Notes: generated by a model not told the origin, from the sequence alone. A stretch of DNA of 64,000 nucleotides from Campylobacter porcelli (GCF_002139855.1 NZ_CP018789.1:1426001-1490000), one strand, 5' to 3'; numbered from the stretch's first letter, positions 17,729 to 27,777 are shown. Numbers and translations: made by a program.

Positions 17729-18795
17729 TATAACCCAGCGTTTGCTATAGCATTTGCTTGATAATCAGCTATTAATGGATCGATAATCTCATCAAAGAGC
17801 CCACCAGCCATAATCACATCAAGCCTATAAAGTGTCAAATTTATCCTGTGGTCACTAATTCTATTTTGCGGATAGTTATAAGTGCGGATTCTACCGCTTC
17901 TATCCCCAGTCCCAACTTGGTCTTTACGCTCTTGGCTTTGAGCTGCTAGACGCTCTTTTTCTTGCATCTCATAAAGTCTAGCTTTTAAAACCTTCATCGC
18001 AGCCTCTTTATTTTTATGCTGACTTTTGCCATCTTGATTTACCACTACTAATCCAGTTGGTTTATGCGTGATTCTAACAGCCGAATCTGTGGTATTGACA
18101 CTTTGACCACCATGTCCGCTACTACGCATTACATCTATTTTAAGGTCGTTTTCATTGATAATAATCTGGCTATCTTGAACTTCAGGCATAACCGCTACGG
18201 TAATAGCAGATGTATGAACTCTACCTTGGCTTTCAGTCTCTGGGACCCTTTGAACTCTATGTGTGCCACCTTCGAATTTTAATCTTGAGTAGGCACCATC
18301 GCCCTTTATAAGCAAAATAATCTCTTTAAACCCACCAGCGCTTCCTTGGCTAGAGCTTACAATCTCAAATTTATACCCTCTTTGCTCGGTATAACGCATA
18401 TAAGCATTTGCCAAATCCCCCACGAACAAGGCCGCCTCATCGCCGCCAGTCCCAGCTCTAAGCTCTAAAAATATATTTTTATCATCATTTGGGTCTTTTG
18501 GAATGAGTAAAATCCTAATCTCATTTTCTAACTTCTCAAGAGATGATTCAAGCGTCTTAAGCTCATCTTTAGCAAGCTCCCCTAGCTCACTATCGCCTAA
18601 AAGTTCGCGATTTTCCTCAATGCTTGATAATATGCTTAAATACCTATCACTAGCTTCTTTGATTGGTTCTAAATTTCTTTGTTCTTTGGAGAGTTCAGTC
18701 ATACGATTAATATCGTTGATAACTGCTGGATCGCTTAGTAAATTCTCTATTTCACTAAAGCGATCTATGAATGGGCGGAGTTTTTGCGCAAGCAT
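17728..18795 (-). CDS. prfA: Peptide chain release factor 1
   Basis: Recognises UAA and UAG and triggers release of the finished peptide. The 355 residues include the catalytic GGQ at 229-231 ([17 protein letters not shown]) and the RF1-type stop-recognition tripeptide PET at 185-187. Length is normal. It starts eight bases after rpsT stops on the same strand, the order also found in other campylobacters. Confidence 0.96.
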   Translation of the reverse strand: MLAQKLRPFIDRFSEIENLLSDPAVINDINRMTELSKEQRNLEPIKEASDRYLSILSSIEENRELLGDSELGELAKDELKTLESSLEKLENEIRILLIPKDPNDDKNIFLELRAGTGGDEAALFVGDLANAYMRYTEQRGYKFEIVSSSQGSAGGFKEIILLIKGDGAYSRLKFEGGTHRVQRVPETESQGRVHTSAITVAVMPEVQDSQIIINENDLKIDVMRSSGHGGQSVNTTDSAVRITHKPTGLVVVNQDGKSQHKNKEAAMKVLKARLYEMQEKERLAAQSQERKDQVGTGDRSGRIRTYNYPQNRISDHRINLTLYRLDVIMAGGLFDEIIDPLIADYQANAIANAGL

Positions 18796-18803
18796 AAACT
18801 AGC

Positions 18804-19070
18804 TTATGCAGCTAATGTATTTACTAATTTTGCTAAGCGGCTAACTTTTCTAGAAGCTGTCTCTTTTTTAAGAAAGCCTTTACTTACAAAACTATGAAAG
18901 CTCTTATTTACATCTTTTAATGCTACCAAAGCCGCTTCTTTATCATTATTAGCGACTGCTACTCTTACCGCTTTTGTCAAATTTTTTAATCTTGTGCGGT
19001 AAAATCTATTTCTTTCTGTTCTTTTTATGGTTTGTCTTGCTCTTTTTTCAGCAGATTTATGATTTGCCAT
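18804..19070 (-). CDS. rpsT: 30S ribosomal protein S20
   Basis: The 88-residue, highly basic helical protein begins [20 protein letters not shown] and has the family C-terminus [14 protein letters not shown]. It binds 16S rRNA early in small-subunit assembly. AAAGG lies about seven bases before the ATG, and a minus-strand TATAAT lies 31 bases upstream. It leads the unit rpsT-prfA-mntP. Confidence 0.96.
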   Translation of the reverse strand: MANHKSAEKRARQTIKRTERNRFYRTRLKNLTKAVRVAVANNDKEAALVALKDVNKSFHSFVSKGFLKKETASRKVSRLAKLVNTLAA

Positions 19071-19100
19071 AACATACCTTTTTCATAATTTTAGTTCGGA

Positions 19101-19106
19101 ATTATA
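19101..19106 (-). promoter_or_regulatory. -10 box for rpsT-prfA-mntP
   Basis: ATTATA on the plus strand (TATAAT on the minus strand) lies 31 bases before rpsT, with an AT-rich upstream region. Confidence 0.55.
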
Positions 19107-19229
19107 CCAAAATGATTATTAATCAAAACTGAATTTAAGTATCCTTTAATCTAATTAAATTTGCCTTCATTCTCATCAGTTTAATATTTTTAGATAAAAT
19201 TGCGATTAAATTTATCTAATGAGGGAAAA

Positions 19230-20570
19230 ATGAAGCTATTTGGAACTGATGGAGTAAGAGGTCTAGCTGGGAAAAAGCTAGATGCGATGACGGCTATGCG
19301 TCTAGCGATGGCAGCTGGAATATACTTTAGAGAGCACTCTAAGACCAATAAAATTTTAGTCGGCAAAGATACAAGAAAAAGTGGCTATATGATAGAAACC
19401 GCTATTGTAGCGGGACTTACGGCTGTTGGGTATGATGTAGTCCAGATTGGTCCAATGCCAACTCCAGCTATTGCTTTTTTAACCGAAGATATGCGATGCG
19501 ATGCTGGTATAATGATAAGTGCGAGCCATAATCCATTTTATGATAATGGGATTAAATTTTTTGATGGTAGTGGAAATAAGCTATCTGAAACAGATGAAAA
19601 AGATATTGAAGATATATATTTTGATTCAAATTTAATAGAAAATAATCAAAAAACCGCTCTAAATATCGGTAGCGCTAAAAGAATTGATGATGTTATAGGT
19701 CGCTATATCGTTCATATTAAAAATTCATTTCCAAAAGAGCTAACATTAAAAGGATTAAGAGTAGTTTTAGATGTGGCAAATGGCGCTGCATACAAGGTCG
19801 CTCCAACGGTTTTTAGCGAGTTAGGCGCTGAAATAATCGTGCTAAATGACAAGCCAAACGGATCTAATATCAATGAAAATTGCGGTGCTTTACATCCTGA
19901 AATTTTGGCAATGGAGGTTAGGAGATTAAGGGCTGATATTGGGTTTGCATTTGATGGAGATGCTGATAGACTCGTAGTTGTCGATGAAAGGGGAGCTGTG
20001 GTTGATGGAGATGCGCTTCTTGGTATGCTTGCAAGCTATTTAGATGAAAATAATATGCTAAGCAAAAAAGCGATTGTATCAACTGTGATGAGTAATGCGG
20101 CTTTAGATGACTTTTTAAATAAGCGAAAAATCGCCATAAAACGCTCAAATGTCGGGGATAAATATGTGCTAAATATGATGAAAGAGCATGGGATAAACTT
20201 TGGTGGCGAACAAAGCGGCCATATAATTTTTAGCGATTTTTCTAAAACTGGAGATGGCTTGGTTTCAGCTTTGCAAGTTAGTGCTTCTTTATTAAAAAGC
20301 GGCAAAAAAGCTAGTGAAATTTTTGATAAAATCAAGCCATACCCACAAAAACTACTAAATTTAAAAATCTCTCAAAAACGCCCACTTGATGAGATAGAAG
20401 GGATAAAAGAGCTAGAAAAAGAGTTAGAAAAGCTCCATATTCGCTCACTATTTCGCTACTCTGGGACAGAAAATTTGATTAGATTACTGCTTGAAGGCAA
20501 GGATGAGTATCTAGTTAGTAAAAAGATGGAAGAGGTGGAAAAATTCTTTATAAAAGCTTTAAATGAGTAG
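19230..20570 (+). CDS. glmM: Phosphoglucosamine mutase
   Basis: Converts glucosamine-6-phosphate to glucosamine-1-phosphate for UDP-GlcNAc and hence peptidoglycan, LOS and PseB substrate. The 446 residues carry [11 protein letters not shown] at the N-terminus, the phosphoserine loop [13 protein letters not shown] with active Ser99, the metal loop [13 protein letters not shown] and the sugar loop [12 protein letters not shown]. The start is ATG at 19230 behind GAGGGA; an upstream TTG-led extension lacks family similarity. The end overlaps lspA by eight bases. Confidence 0.96.
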   Translation: MKLFGTDGVRGLAGKKLDAMTAMRLAMAAGIYFREHSKTNKILVGKDTRKSGYMIETAIVAGLTAVGYDVVQIGPMPTPAIAFLTEDMRCDAGIMISASHNPFYDNGIKFFDGSGNKLSETDEKDIEDIYFDSNLIENNQKTALNIGSAKRIDDVIGRYIVHIKNSFPKELTLKGLRVVLDVANGAAYKVAPTVFSELGAEIIVLNDKPNGSNINENCGALHPEILAMEVRRLRADIGFAFDGDADRLVVVDERGAVVDGDALLGMLASYLDENNMLSKKAIVSTVMSNAALDDFLNKRKIAIKRSNVGDKYVLNMMKEHGINFGGEQSGHIIFSDFSKTGDGLVSALQVSASLLKSGKKASEIFDKIKPYPQKLLNLKISQKRPLDEIEGIKELEKELEKLHIRSLFRYSGTENLIRLLLEGKDEYLVSKKMEEVEKFFIKALNE

Positions 20571-21009
20571 GGTAATTTTACGATTTTTAGGCTCTTTTGC
20601 TATAGTTTTTGCTATAGATCAGCTTATAAAGTGGGTATTTTTACACGGATTTAGATATTATGGTAGCTTCATTGATCTGGTGCTTATCTATAATAAAGGC
20701 GTGGCATTTTCTATGTTTGCGTTTTTAGGAGCGAATTTAAAATATATCCAACTAGGATTAATCACTCTTTTGCTTGGTTATCTACTAGGGCAAAAAGAGC
20801 TTTTAAGATCGCATACTACGGCTTTTGGCTTGATTTTAGGCAGTGGGTGTTCTAATATTTTAGATAGATTTATCCACTCTGGGGTGGTTGATTATATATT
20901 TTGGCATAAGTGGTTTGAGTTTGCTGTGTTTAATTTTGCTGATGTGATGATAAATTTAGGCGTAGCAATAATATTAATCCAATCACTAATCCTAAGGAAA
21001 AAAAGATAA
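20563..21009 (+). CDS. lspA: Lipoprotein signal peptidase
   Basis: Aspartic protease that cleaves prolipoproteins after lipid attachment. The 148 residues form four membrane helices. The two catalytic Asp regions are [20 protein letters not shown] and [11 protein letters not shown], and DQLIKWVF lies in the first helix. The start overlaps glmM by eight bases, so the two are coupled. The TM2-domain gene follows immediately. Confidence 0.95.
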   Translation: MSRVILRFLGSFAIVFAIDQLIKWVFLHGFRYYGSFIDLVLIYNKGVAFSMFAFLGANLKYIQLGLITLLLGYLLGQKELLRSHTTAFGLILGSGCSNILDRFIHSGVVDYIFWHKWFEFAVFNFADVMINLGVAIILIQSLILRKKR

Positions 21010-21378
21010 ATGGGTCGTAATGTCTATATAGCATATTTATTGTGGTTTTTTCTATCTACTTTTAGCGGGCATAGATTTTATTGCGGTAGAATTACAAGTG
21101 GCTTTTTACAGCTTGGGCTATTTTGGTTTGGTAGTGCTACGGCGGTATTTTTGATAGGGTATGTATTTTTAGCTATTTGGCTAGTGTGGTGGCTTATTGA
21201 TCTATTTTTGATACATAGCTGGGTAGCTAGGATAAATGAGATAATATCCTTAGAGCATAGCATTAGCGATAGCAAAAAATTAGAAAATATAGAAAAATTA
21301 TATGAATTATATAAAAATGGAGCCATAAGCTATGAGGAGTATATAAATAGAAAGGATATGATTTTAAAAAATATTTAA
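21010..21378 (+). CDS. TM2-domain protein with C-terminal SHOCT motif
   Basis: The 122 residues have a TM2 domain: two hydrophobic helices around FSGHRFYCGRITSGFLQLG and VWWLIDLFLI. A cytoplasmic tail ends in a SHOCT-type helix pair (LEKLYELYKNGAISYEEY). TM2 proteins are common small membrane proteins of unknown activity, and SHOCT is an oligomerisation motif. It begins at the base after the lspA stop and is part of the glmM-lspA unit. Confidence 0.82.
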   Translation: MGRNVYIAYLLWFFLSTFSGHRFYCGRITSGFLQLGLFWFGSATAVFLIGYVFLAIWLVWWLIDLFLIHSWVARINEIISLEHSISDSKKLENIEKLYELYKNGAISYEEYINRKDMILKNI

Positions 21379-21428
21379 ATTTATTTATAAATCATATGCT
21401 AGACTTTCAAAAAATTTAAGGAGAAAAT

Positions 21429-21875
21429 ATGGAATTCCAAACATATTTATGGATCAAATGGTTGCACTATGCTGCTTTTATATCGTGGATGGCTATGCTT
21501 TTTTATCTGCCTAGGCTATTTGTCTATCACGCTGAAAATATCGCAAATAACGGCTTTTGCGATGTAGTGAAAATTCAAGAATCAAAGCTATTTCATGGAA
21601 TTGGCTGGATAGCGATGATTATTGCCATTGTTACTGGATTATCCATTTTAGTCCATGCAAAACCAGAACTAATGAAGCAAGGCTATTTTCATATAAAATT
21701 ACTCTGTGTTGTATTACTGGTGATTTATCACTTTAGCCTTGGATATTTTTTAAAGCAATTTAAAGAAAATAGATGCAAAAAAAGTGGAAAATTCTTTAGA
21801 TTATATAATGAAATCCCGACAATTATAATGTTTGTTATCCTATATGCTATGCTCGTTAAGGCTAATTTAGGATAA
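21429..21875 (+). CDS. hemJ: Protoporphyrinogen oxidase HemJ
   Basis: Heme-containing membrane enzyme that oxidises protoporphyrinogen IX in bacteria lacking HemG and HemY. The 148 residues form four helices, with the family N-terminus WIKWLHYAAFISWMAMLFYL and LPRLFVYHAE containing the conserved His and Arg, and FHIKLLCVVLLVIYH later. AAGGAG precedes the ATG. It stands alone between the lspA unit and a tRNA pair and ends in a hairpin. Confidence 0.88.
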   Translation: MEFQTYLWIKWLHYAAFISWMAMLFYLPRLFVYHAENIANNGFCDVVKIQESKLFHGIGWIAMIIAIVTGLSILVHAKPELMKQGYFHIKLLCVVLLVIYHFSLGYFLKQFKENRCKKSGKFFRLYNEIPTIIMFVILYAMLVKANLG

Positions 21876-21883
21876 AATTTCAC

Positions 21884-21919
21884 TTCAAGCCCAAAATTTA
21901 TACAAATTTAAGGCTTGAA
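21884..21919 (+). terminator. Terminator after hemJ
   Basis: TTCAAGCC (21884-21891) pairs with GGCTTGAA (21912-21919), with an inner AAATTT self-pair, followed by TTTGT. It lies nine bases after the hemJ stop and abuts the tRNA promoter. Confidence 0.6.
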
Positions 21920-21923
21920 TTTG

Positions 21924-21929
21924 TATAAT
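21924..21929 (+). promoter_or_regulatory. -10 box for tRNA-Val/tRNA-Met
   Basis: TATAAT lies 22 bases before the mature 5' end of the valine tRNA. Confidence 0.55.
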
Positions 21930-21950
21930 CACAATCTTTTTAGCTCAAAA

Positions 21951-22026
21951 GGTTCTATAGCTCAGTTGGTAGAGCATCACCTTGACATGGTGGGGGTCAC
22001 AGGTTCAAGTCCTGTTAGAGCCACCA
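21951..22026 (+). tRNA. tRNA-Val (GAC)
   Basis: The 76-base cloverleaf has acceptor GGTTCTA pairing with TAGAGCC, a seven-base anticodon loop TTGACAT giving anticodon GAC, a T-arm with GGTTCAAGTCC and an encoded CCA. It is followed after 12 bases by tRNA-Met on the same strand. Confidence 0.95.
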
Positions 22027-22038
22027 TATTTTAGTTGT

Positions 22039-22115
22039 GCCTCGGTAGCTCAGCTGGTTAGAGCGCTGGTCTCATAAGCCGGAGGTCGGGAGTTCAAGTC
22101 TCCCCCTAGGCACCA
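22039..22115 (+). tRNA. tRNA-Met (CAT), elongator type
   Basis: The 77-base cloverleaf has anticodon loop CTCATAA (anticodon CAT), T-arm GGGAGTTCAAGTCTCCC and an encoded CCA. The acceptor GCCTCGG pairs with CCTAGGC with one mismatch. It lacks the three G-C anticodon-stem pairs of initiator tRNA, so it is elongator Met. A CAT-type Ile2 tRNA is a remote alternative. Confidence 0.9.
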
Positions 22116-22405
22116 ATTGCCCTTTTCAACACTTTTCTCTTAAGCTTTCAAAACTATGAAAAAGCCCTTAAAAACGCAATCTAGCATTAATTTAAGCTTT
22201 CATTTGATATCATTTCAGTTATTTTCACGCTAAAGGATACCCAAGCAAAGTTTAAGAAATTTAATAAATATCTATAATTAATAAAATCGCTATAGCTTCT
22301 CTTTTCTAAACAATACTAGATAAAATCAACAATAAAACCAAATTTAACCAAATATTTCATTTAAAATTGTAAAATACAAGATAAATTTACTTCTTAAGGA
22401 TAAAT

Positions 22406-23140
22406 ATGTTAAATCTTCTTATTAAGTCGCTTTTTGCTTTGGCTGTGCTTATCGTTTTTGTCGCTGGTGTAGTATTTGATGCTAAATTTCTATCTCAAGA
22501 CCAATTTAGTGATAAAGAGCTTAAATTTAGTCGCACTATTGATGAGAGTGTGGAGTTTATCCCAGATAGATTTAGTGCTAATATAAATATTGAATCTACC
22601 AACTCCTTACGCACCAAAGCCCAAATCTCTACTGATGAATTAGAGATAATAACCGCCACCTTAGATAAGGCATTAAATTTAGCTAGAAATTCTCAAATTT
22701 GTAAAGCTTCTACCTACTCAATCGAGCCAAACTATAGCTATAATGATGGAGCTAGGATTATTAGCGGTCAGCTTGTGAATTTTAATATTAAATGTGAATT
22801 TGCTAAAAACGATATAGATAAATATGAAGGGCTAATCAAAGCCTTAAATGAAGTTGTAAAAAGTAGTGAATTTATAGCTATAAATTTACCAGCCATAGCC
22901 CAATCTTCATCGCCTACTACAATATCGCAAAACAATGAGATACTTCATAATAAAATCCTAAATAACGCCATAGCAAAAGCACAATATTACTCAAAAGAGC
23001 TAAATAGAAATTGTCTATTAAATAGCCTTGATTTTAGTAGCGTTATCCACCCAGTAGCATACACAAACCTAAAATCAACCCCGATAGAATCAAAACAAAA
23101 CCAAACTCTATCAGCCATAGCCACATATAGTTGTAAATAG
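22406..23140 (+). CDS. SIMPL (DUF541) domain protein
   Basis: The 244-residue protein has an N-terminal membrane anchor or signal (LLIKSLFALAVLIVFVAGVV), followed by the SIMPL fold. Recognisable parts are DRFSANINIESTNSLRTKAQ, the helical DELEIITATLDKALNLA and, near the end, NAIAKAQYYSKELNRN. Such proteins are periplasmic or envelope-associated and of unclear role. The preceding 290 bases hold only a possible TAAAAT -10 at 22370-22375. A hairpin follows the stop. Confidence 0.8.
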   Translation: MLNLLIKSLFALAVLIVFVAGVVFDAKFLSQDQFSDKELKFSRTIDESVEFIPDRFSANINIESTNSLRTKAQISTDELEIITATLDKALNLARNSQICKASTYSIEPNYSYNDGARIISGQLVNFNIKCEFAKNDIDKYEGLIKALNEVVKSSEFIAINLPAIAQSSSPTTISQNNEILHNKILNNAIAKAQYYSKELNRNCLLNSLDFSSVIHPVAYTNLKSTPIESKQNQTLSAIATYSCK

Positions 23141-23144
23141 CAAA

Positions 23145-23161
23145 GCCCCATTAATCGGGGC
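23145..23161. terminator. Terminator between the SIMPL gene and yqeY
   Basis: GCCCC (23145-23149) pairs with GGGGC (23157-23161) and is followed by AAATTT, four bases after the SIMPL stop. The convergent yqeY gene stops nine bases further on. Confidence 0.6.
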
Positions 23162-23170
23162 AAATTTCAG

Positions 23171-23614
23171 CTATGAGAGTGCCTTTTTAGCCGCATCACT
23201 CATACGCTTTCCATCGCACGCTGAGCCGATGGCCTCCTTAGCTAACTTCATCAAAGCACCCAAATCCTTAATCCCACTTAAGCCATTTTGACTTACTAAC
23301 TGCTCCATTTTACTTTTCAACTCATCATCGCTAAGTTGCTTTGGCAAGTATCTAGAGATAATGCTAATCTCATCAAGCTCCTTTTGAGCTAAGTCATCTC
23401 TACCGCCGTTTTTATACTGCGTGGCTGATTCATTTCGGCGTTTAATCTCGCTTTGTAAAATTACAAACACTCTATCATCATCTAGCTGCACTCTCTCATC
23501 AACCTCAATTTGCTTAAATACCGAGCTTATCATACGCAAAGTATCTCTTTCAAAGCTATTACCAGCCTTCATGGCTGATTTTATATCATTTAAAATTTGC
23601 TCTTTTACGCTCAT
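23171..23614 (-). CDS. yqeY: GatB/YqeY-family protein
   Basis: The 147 residues match the stand-alone YqeY family: SVKEQILNDIKSAMKAGN, DTLRMISSVFKQIEVDER and KLAKEAIGSACDGKRMSDAA. The fold resembles the tail of the tRNA amidotransferase subunit GatB and probably contacts tRNA. The precise role is unsettled. Its start overlaps ppx by four bases. Confidence 0.85.
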   Translation of the reverse strand: MSVKEQILNDIKSAMKAGNSFERDTLRMISSVFKQIEVDERVQLDDDRVFVILQSEIKRRNESATQYKNGGRDDLAQKELDEISIISRYLPKQLSDDELKSKMEQLVSQNGLSGIKDLGALMKLAKEAIGSACDGKRMSDAAKKALS

Positions 23615-24456
23615 TTTATCCCCTTTAAATTTAATTGATTAGCGATAAATAACCCCTCACGCAATCCATCATCAATCGCAATACAAGTGCTATTTCCTAC
23701 AAATTCTAGCAAAATTTCGCACCCTTTGATTATTAAATCCGCCCTATTTTTGCCTACTAATTCATCTTTATTAAAAGCAGTTTTTAATAGATTTATCGTG
23801 TTGATAAAATCACTCCTATCAAGCCTTGTTCCATTTACTAAATTCGCATTATAATTATAATAATTTAATCCATATTTAAGACAAGCCACGGTAGTTGGCA
23901 CACCTGAAGTTAGGATAATACTGTTAAATTTAAATTTATCCATAAAGCTCTTAGCCTGACTTATAGCGCCGCTTTTATCACTCTCAATAGCCGTAATAAT
24001 ACCAAAATCAAAGCTCTTGCTATCATTGCCAAAGCTAATCTCCGTGCTAGCCCCACCAAGGTCTATTAACACAGAATTATCTATCTTAAGACCTAAAATT
24101 TTAGCCCTATTGCTTACTCCAAGCCTAGTTAAAAAAGCCTCATACTCGCCACTAATTATCTTAAATTTAATCCCAAAATCATCATAAATCCTAGCAAAAA
24201 ACTCATCTGAATTAGCCGCTTTTCTAAAAGCCTCAGTCGCCACTGCGGTGCTAGAGTTAAATTTCGCTTCACTCACAAGCTCACTAATAGCCGCCCTAAT
24301 CCTACTCATAGCATCATCAGCTAGACCCTTATGATTAAGCCCTCTAGCTGAGCCAACTATCCGCTCAAAGCTATATTCGCACTCAAAGTTGCCACTATCT
24401 AATAAACGCATTTTACAAGCTCTAATTGTATTGCTTCCTAGGTCAATTGCGATCAC
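23611..24456 (-). CDS. ppx: Ppx/GppA family phosphatase
   Basis: The family degrades polyphosphate or pppGpp. The 281 residues hold the actin-like ATPase core with MIAIDLGSNTIRACK at the N-terminus, the phosphate loop VLIDLGGASTEISFG and ILTSGVPTTVACLKYG. It lacks the C-terminal HD-like domain of E. coli Ppx, as in other short epsilonproteobacterial versions. It overlaps cca by 14 bases. A polyphosphate kinase 2 gene lies 4 kb upstream on the same strand. Confidence 0.86.
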   Translation of the reverse strand: MIAIDLGSNTIRACKMRLLDSGNFECEYSFERIVGSARGLNHKGLADDAMSRIRAAISELVSEAKFNSSTAVATEAFRKAANSDEFFARIYDDFGIKFKIISGEYEAFLTRLGVSNRAKILGLKIDNSVLIDLGGASTEISFGNDSKSFDFGIITAIESDKSGAISQAKSFMDKFKFNSIILTSGVPTTVACLKYGLNYYNYNANLVNGTRLDRSDFINTINLLKTAFNKDELVGKNRADLIIKGCEILLEFVGNSTCIAIDDGLREGLFIANQLNLKGIK

Positions 24457-25543
24457 TTAAATGCTCCTTTATAGCTGCGATCTTACGCCTTTTGAGCTCA
24501 TCGCCATAGGCCTTTCCACTTAGATTTATAGATGAAATGTCTATTTGTGGGGCAAATTTAATATCATAAAATCCTAGCTTTTTTGCCATCTTAATCCTAG
24601 CTTTGCTATCAAGCCCAAGCCAGTTTGATAGTGGCATATCAAGGGCGATTTTCATCATATTAAATTTACTAATTTTATGGTAAAATGGCTGTTTGTAGGC
24701 TATGGAGTATGAGTTTGGCAAAGCAAGTTTAGCTAGTAGCTCCTTGCCATTAATATTATAATAATTAATAAGATGGTATAAAAATGATGCTTGATTTATG
24801 CTAATTTTATTAGAGATAAATTTTAAAAATCCATCATCAAATTTAACCCCAAAAAGCCTAATATCAAGCCCAAGATCCCTTAATAAATGAATGCCACGCA
24901 TTTGAAATTTCGCCATAAAAAACTTCTCTAGCTCCATATAAACTCTATTTAAGCTTAAATCACTTATATCAATGTCTCGCATAATCTCCATGCTTTTTGG
25001 CTCACAAATTAGATTAAATCTAGATACAAACTGCACCCCACGCAAAACCCTAAGGCTATCATCGCTGAAATTTGCTGGATTTGTGATCTTAAGCCTCTTT
25101 GTCATTAAATCACCCACTCCACCCCAAAAATCCAAAATCTCACCACTAAAAATATTTACCATAATCGAATTTATAGTAAAATCCCTGCGAGAGCTAGCCA
25201 TCTTTTCATCATTACAATACTCTACGCTAAAGCCCTTATGACCAAATCCGCTTTTAGACTCCTTTCTTGGCAGACTCAAATCAAAATTTCCAAGCTTATA
25301 AACAAAATAGCTCTTACCCACGCCACTAGCACCGCAAGATTGCATAAGAGAATCAAATTTATCCGGGCTAATATCATAAATCTCAATATCATAATCTTTT
25401 GAGCTACTCCCAAGAAGTAGATCACGCACCGATCCGCCGACTAAATATGCTCGTTTTGTATATTTTGAAAGTAAATTTTTAAGCTCTTTAAAATCGCTAT
25501 TTTGAGATATTTGATAGCCTATTTTCAATGCTCGCAAGTGCAA
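24443..25543 (-). CDS. cca: CCA tRNA nucleotidyltransferase
   Basis: Adds or repairs the 3' CCA of tRNAs. The class II polymerase core is visible: YLVGGSVRDLLLGSSSKDYD with the catalytic Asp pair, RRDFTINSIMVNIF and ADRVLRG-like SDDSLRVLRGVQFVSRF. The 366 residues are shorter than the E. coli enzyme. The start is uncertain because only TTG codons (25543, 25537, 25528) are available within the end of the preceding gene. TTG at 25537 has a GGAA at reasonable spacing. The gene lies directly behind the ciaD-like gene, as in C. jejuni. Confidence 0.92.
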   Translation of the reverse strand: MHLRALKIGYQISQNSDFKELKNLLSKYTKRAYLVGGSVRDLLLGSSSKDYDIEIYDISPDKFDSLMQSCGASGVGKSYFVYKLGNFDLSLPRKESKSGFGHKGFSVEYCNDEKMASSRRDFTINSIMVNIFSGEILDFWGGVGDLMTKRLKITNPANFSDDSLRVLRGVQFVSRFNLICEPKSMEIMRDIDISDLSLNRVYMELEKFFMAKFQMRGIHLLRDLGLDIRLFGVKFDDGFLKFISNKISINQASFLYHLINYYNINGKELLAKLALPNSYSIAYKQPFYHKISKFNMMKIALDMPLSNWLGLDSKARIKMAKKLGFYDIKFAPQIDISSINLSGKAYGDELKRRKIAAIKEHLSDRN

Positions 25544-25991
25544 ATTCCAAAAATTTAATCGTCATATCAAGCCTAAATTCAAGATTGCTCTCATCTGCAC
25601 TATTTAGCCCTTCAAATAATATACCAATTCTCTCTTTTAATCCTTGTAAATATAGCATCTCGCTTGATCCGAGATCTTTTGGGGTTTGCATACTATCTAT
25701 AGAGGCCACCTTAGCAGCTAATGCCTCTTTTATTTGAGAGCTATTTTGGGTAGTTGGCTCTTTGGAAATTGTGATATTTTCGGATTGAAATTTAGGTTGA
25801 TTGCTTAGCTCTTTAGCAGTGCTAATCCCGCTTTTTATAGGCTCTTTTTTACTAAAATCACTATACCCATTCGCCTCTTCTACGATAAATCCATTTTTTG
25901 CCACAGCATCGCTCGTGCCTTGTAGCTGAGCATTTACCTCATCAATAGTAAATTTCGCAATATCTTCTAATCTCATATCTTTATCAACCAC
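25497..25991 (-). CDS. CiaD-position protein (candidate invasion effector homologue)
   Basis: The 164-residue soluble protein has no signal peptide. The N-terminus [20 protein letters not shown] is helical, the middle (about 50-95) is Ser/Thr/Lys-rich and probably disordered, and the conserved-looking C-terminal half has SEMLYLQGLKERIGILFEGL and FLEFALASIENRLSN. In C. jejuni the gene directly before cca encodes CiaD, a secreted effector of about this size, with a small gene before it as here. I call it a CiaD homologue by position and architecture, not by a diagnostic motif. It could be a scaffold unrelated to invasion. Confidence 0.65.
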   Translation of the reverse strand: MVDKDMRLEDIAKFTIDEVNAQLQGTSDAVAKNGFIVEEANGYSDFSKKEPIKSGISTAKELSNQPKFQSENITISKEPTTQNSSQIKEALAAKVASIDSMQTPKDLGSSEMLYLQGLKERIGILFEGLNSADESNLEFRLDMTIKFLEFALASIENRLSNISK

Positions 25992-26224
25992 CTTTTAAAT
26001 TCTCTAATCCCAGCCGCGTCGCCCTCTTTTAAATTTAGATAAAACTCTAGCATTTGCTCATTTGACTCGCCATTTTTACGCTTTAAGCCACTTAATCTTC
26101 TGATTGCTGAACGAGCCTCTTCATTGCTTGGATCGTGCTTTAAAATATTTTTATAAACCTCTAAAGCCTCATCTCTTAGACCTTGATTTTCATATATCAA
26201 GGCCTCTGTAATCGTCCCTCTCAT
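25973..26224 (-). CDS. Small TPR-like protein
   Basis: The 83 residues contain one clear tetratricopeptide repeat ([20 protein letters not shown] followed by [11 protein letters not shown]) and a C-terminal [20 protein letters not shown]. It overlaps leuB by four bases and the ciaD-like gene by 19, so all are co-transcribed. TPRs mediate protein contacts, and the partner is unknown. A similar small gene occupies this place in C. jejuni. Confidence 0.8.
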   Translation of the reverse strand: MRGTITEALIYENQGLRDEALEVYKNILKHDPSNEEARSAIRRLSGLKRKNGESNEQMLEFYLNLKEGDAAGIREFKRWLIKI

Positions 26225-27291
26225 TGCTTTTTAATATAATCACTAATTATAGAGCCAATCTCGCTTGTAGTGCAGATCTCTACAGCATCAAATTTGGCTA
26301 TATCTTTTGTCCTATATCCATCTTTTAGCACCGATTTTATAGCATTTTCTATACAATTTGCCGCTTCATTCTCGCCTAGAGCATATCTTAGCATCATTGC
26401 TGCTGAGAGAATCATCGCAATTGGGTTAGCTATCCCTTGCCCTGCTATATCTGGGGCGCTTCCATGAATTGGCTCATATATACCCACGCTTCCACCTATT
26501 GACGCACTTGGTAAAAGCCCTATAGAGCCACACACCATACTAGCTTCATCACTCAATATATCGCCAAATAAATTCTCAGTCAAAACCACATCAAATCCAG
26601 TTGGGTATCTCACAAGCTGCATAGCTGCATTATCCACATACATATACTCTAGGCTCACTTCAGGATAATCTTTTGCCACTTTAGCAGTAACTTCACGCCA
26701 TAGCTGACTAGTCTCAAGCACATTGGCTTTATCTACCATACACACTTTTTTACGCCTTTTCATAGCAGCGTCAAAGGCGATTTTAGCAATTCTTTCTATC
26801 TCCTGTGCTGTGTAAGCCATGGTATTATAGGCTCTATCTTCTAGTTTCTGTCTTGGCTGACCAAAGTATAGCCCACCAGTAAGCTCTCTAACGACTAAAA
26901 TATCAACGCCTTTTATGACTTCAGGCTTTAGGGTTGAGGCATTGATAAGCTCATCATATATCATCGCTGGACGCAAATTCGCATAAGCACCAAGAGATTT
27001 TCTAAGCTTTAAAAGCCCACTTTCAGGGCGAAGATGTCTTGGCAAATTATCCCATTTTTCTCCACCAATAGCCCCAAAAAGCACCGCATCGCTTCTCATA
27101 GCACCTTGTAAGGTCTCTTCAGGCAAAGGCTCACCAAATACATCAATAGCAGCTCCACCCATCAAAAAATACTCATAATTTAATGTAAAATTAAACTTAG
27201 CACTAACACTATCAAGAACTTTTATGGCCTCTTCTGCGATCTCTGGGCCTATACCATCGCCTTTTATCACACAAATATTATAACTTTTCAT
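26221..27291 (-). CDS. leuB: 3-isopropylmalate dehydrogenase
   Basis: Oxidative decarboxylation of 3-isopropylmalate in leucine synthesis, NAD-dependent. The 356 residues show [36 protein letters not shown], the substrate-binding [13 protein letters not shown] and the metal-binding [12 protein letters not shown], then [14 protein letters not shown]. It follows leuD after nine bases. leuA and leuC are not in this window. Confidence 0.96.
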   Translation of the reverse strand: MKSYNICVIKGDGIGPEIAEEAIKVLDSVSAKFNFTLNYEYFLMGGAAIDVFGEPLPEETLQGAMRSDAVLFGAIGGEKWDNLPRHLRPESGLLKLRKSLGAYANLRPAMIYDELINASTLKPEVIKGVDILVVRELTGGLYFGQPRQKLEDRAYNTMAYTAQEIERIAKIAFDAAMKRRKKVCMVDKANVLETSQLWREVTAKVAKDYPEVSLEYMYVDNAAMQLVRYPTGFDVVLTENLFGDILSDEASMVCGSIGLLPSASIGGSVGIYEPIHGSAPDIAGQGIANPIAMILSAAMMLRYALGENEAANCIENAIKSVLKDGYRTKDIAKFDAVEICTTSEIGSIISDYIKKQ

Positions 27292-27300
27292 AAATTATCC

Positions 27301-27777
27301 TTATAGAGTGCTTTTAGCATAATTAATCAAGCCACCAGCTTTTACAAGCTCTTGCATAAATTCAGGGATTGGCTCAAATTTATATTCGCAATTTTGGGTT
27401 AAATTTTTAATTATCCCACCGCTATAATCAATCTCTAAATCATCGCCTTCATTTATACTATCAGTTTGAGCGCACTCAAGTATCAATAGACCGGTATTAA
27501 AGCTATTTCTATAAAAAATTCTAGCAAATGATTTTGCTATAACGACGCTTATCCCAGCGGCCTTAATCGCTATTGGAGCGTGCTCCCTACTACTACCACA
27601 ACCAAAATTTTCCCCAGCTACAATACAATCACCCGCTCCTACTTTAGAGCTAAAATCCTTATCAGCATCTTCCATCACATGCTTAGCTAAAATTTCTGGA
27701 TCGCTTGTGTTTAAATATCTAGCAGCTATTATCACATCAGTGTCTATATTATCACCGAATTTCCATACTTTTGACAT
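27301..27777 (-). CDS. leuD: 3-isopropylmalate dehydratase small subunit
   Basis: Swivel domain partner of LeuC. The 158 residues are the short archaeal/epsilonproteobacterial type: [38 protein letters not shown] and [17 protein letters not shown]. The short form is shared by HacB/DmdB-like enzymes, but the leuB neighbour points to leucine synthesis. leuC is not adjacent: ppk2 lies upstream on the same strand. Confidence 0.9.
   Translation of the reverse strand: MSKVWKFGDNIDTDVIIAARYLNTSDPEILAKHVMEDADKDFSSKVGAGDCIVAGENFGCGSSREHAPIAIKAAGISVVIAKSFARIFYRNSFNTGLLILECAQTDSINEGDDLEIDYSGGIIKNLTQNCEYKFEPIPEFMQELVKAGGLINYAKSTL

Noticed and set aside
22116-22405. Possible small RNA or gene between tRNA-Met and the SIMPL gene
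   Set aside because: Only AT-rich DNA with a weak -10 near the gene. No stable hairpin and no coding frame.
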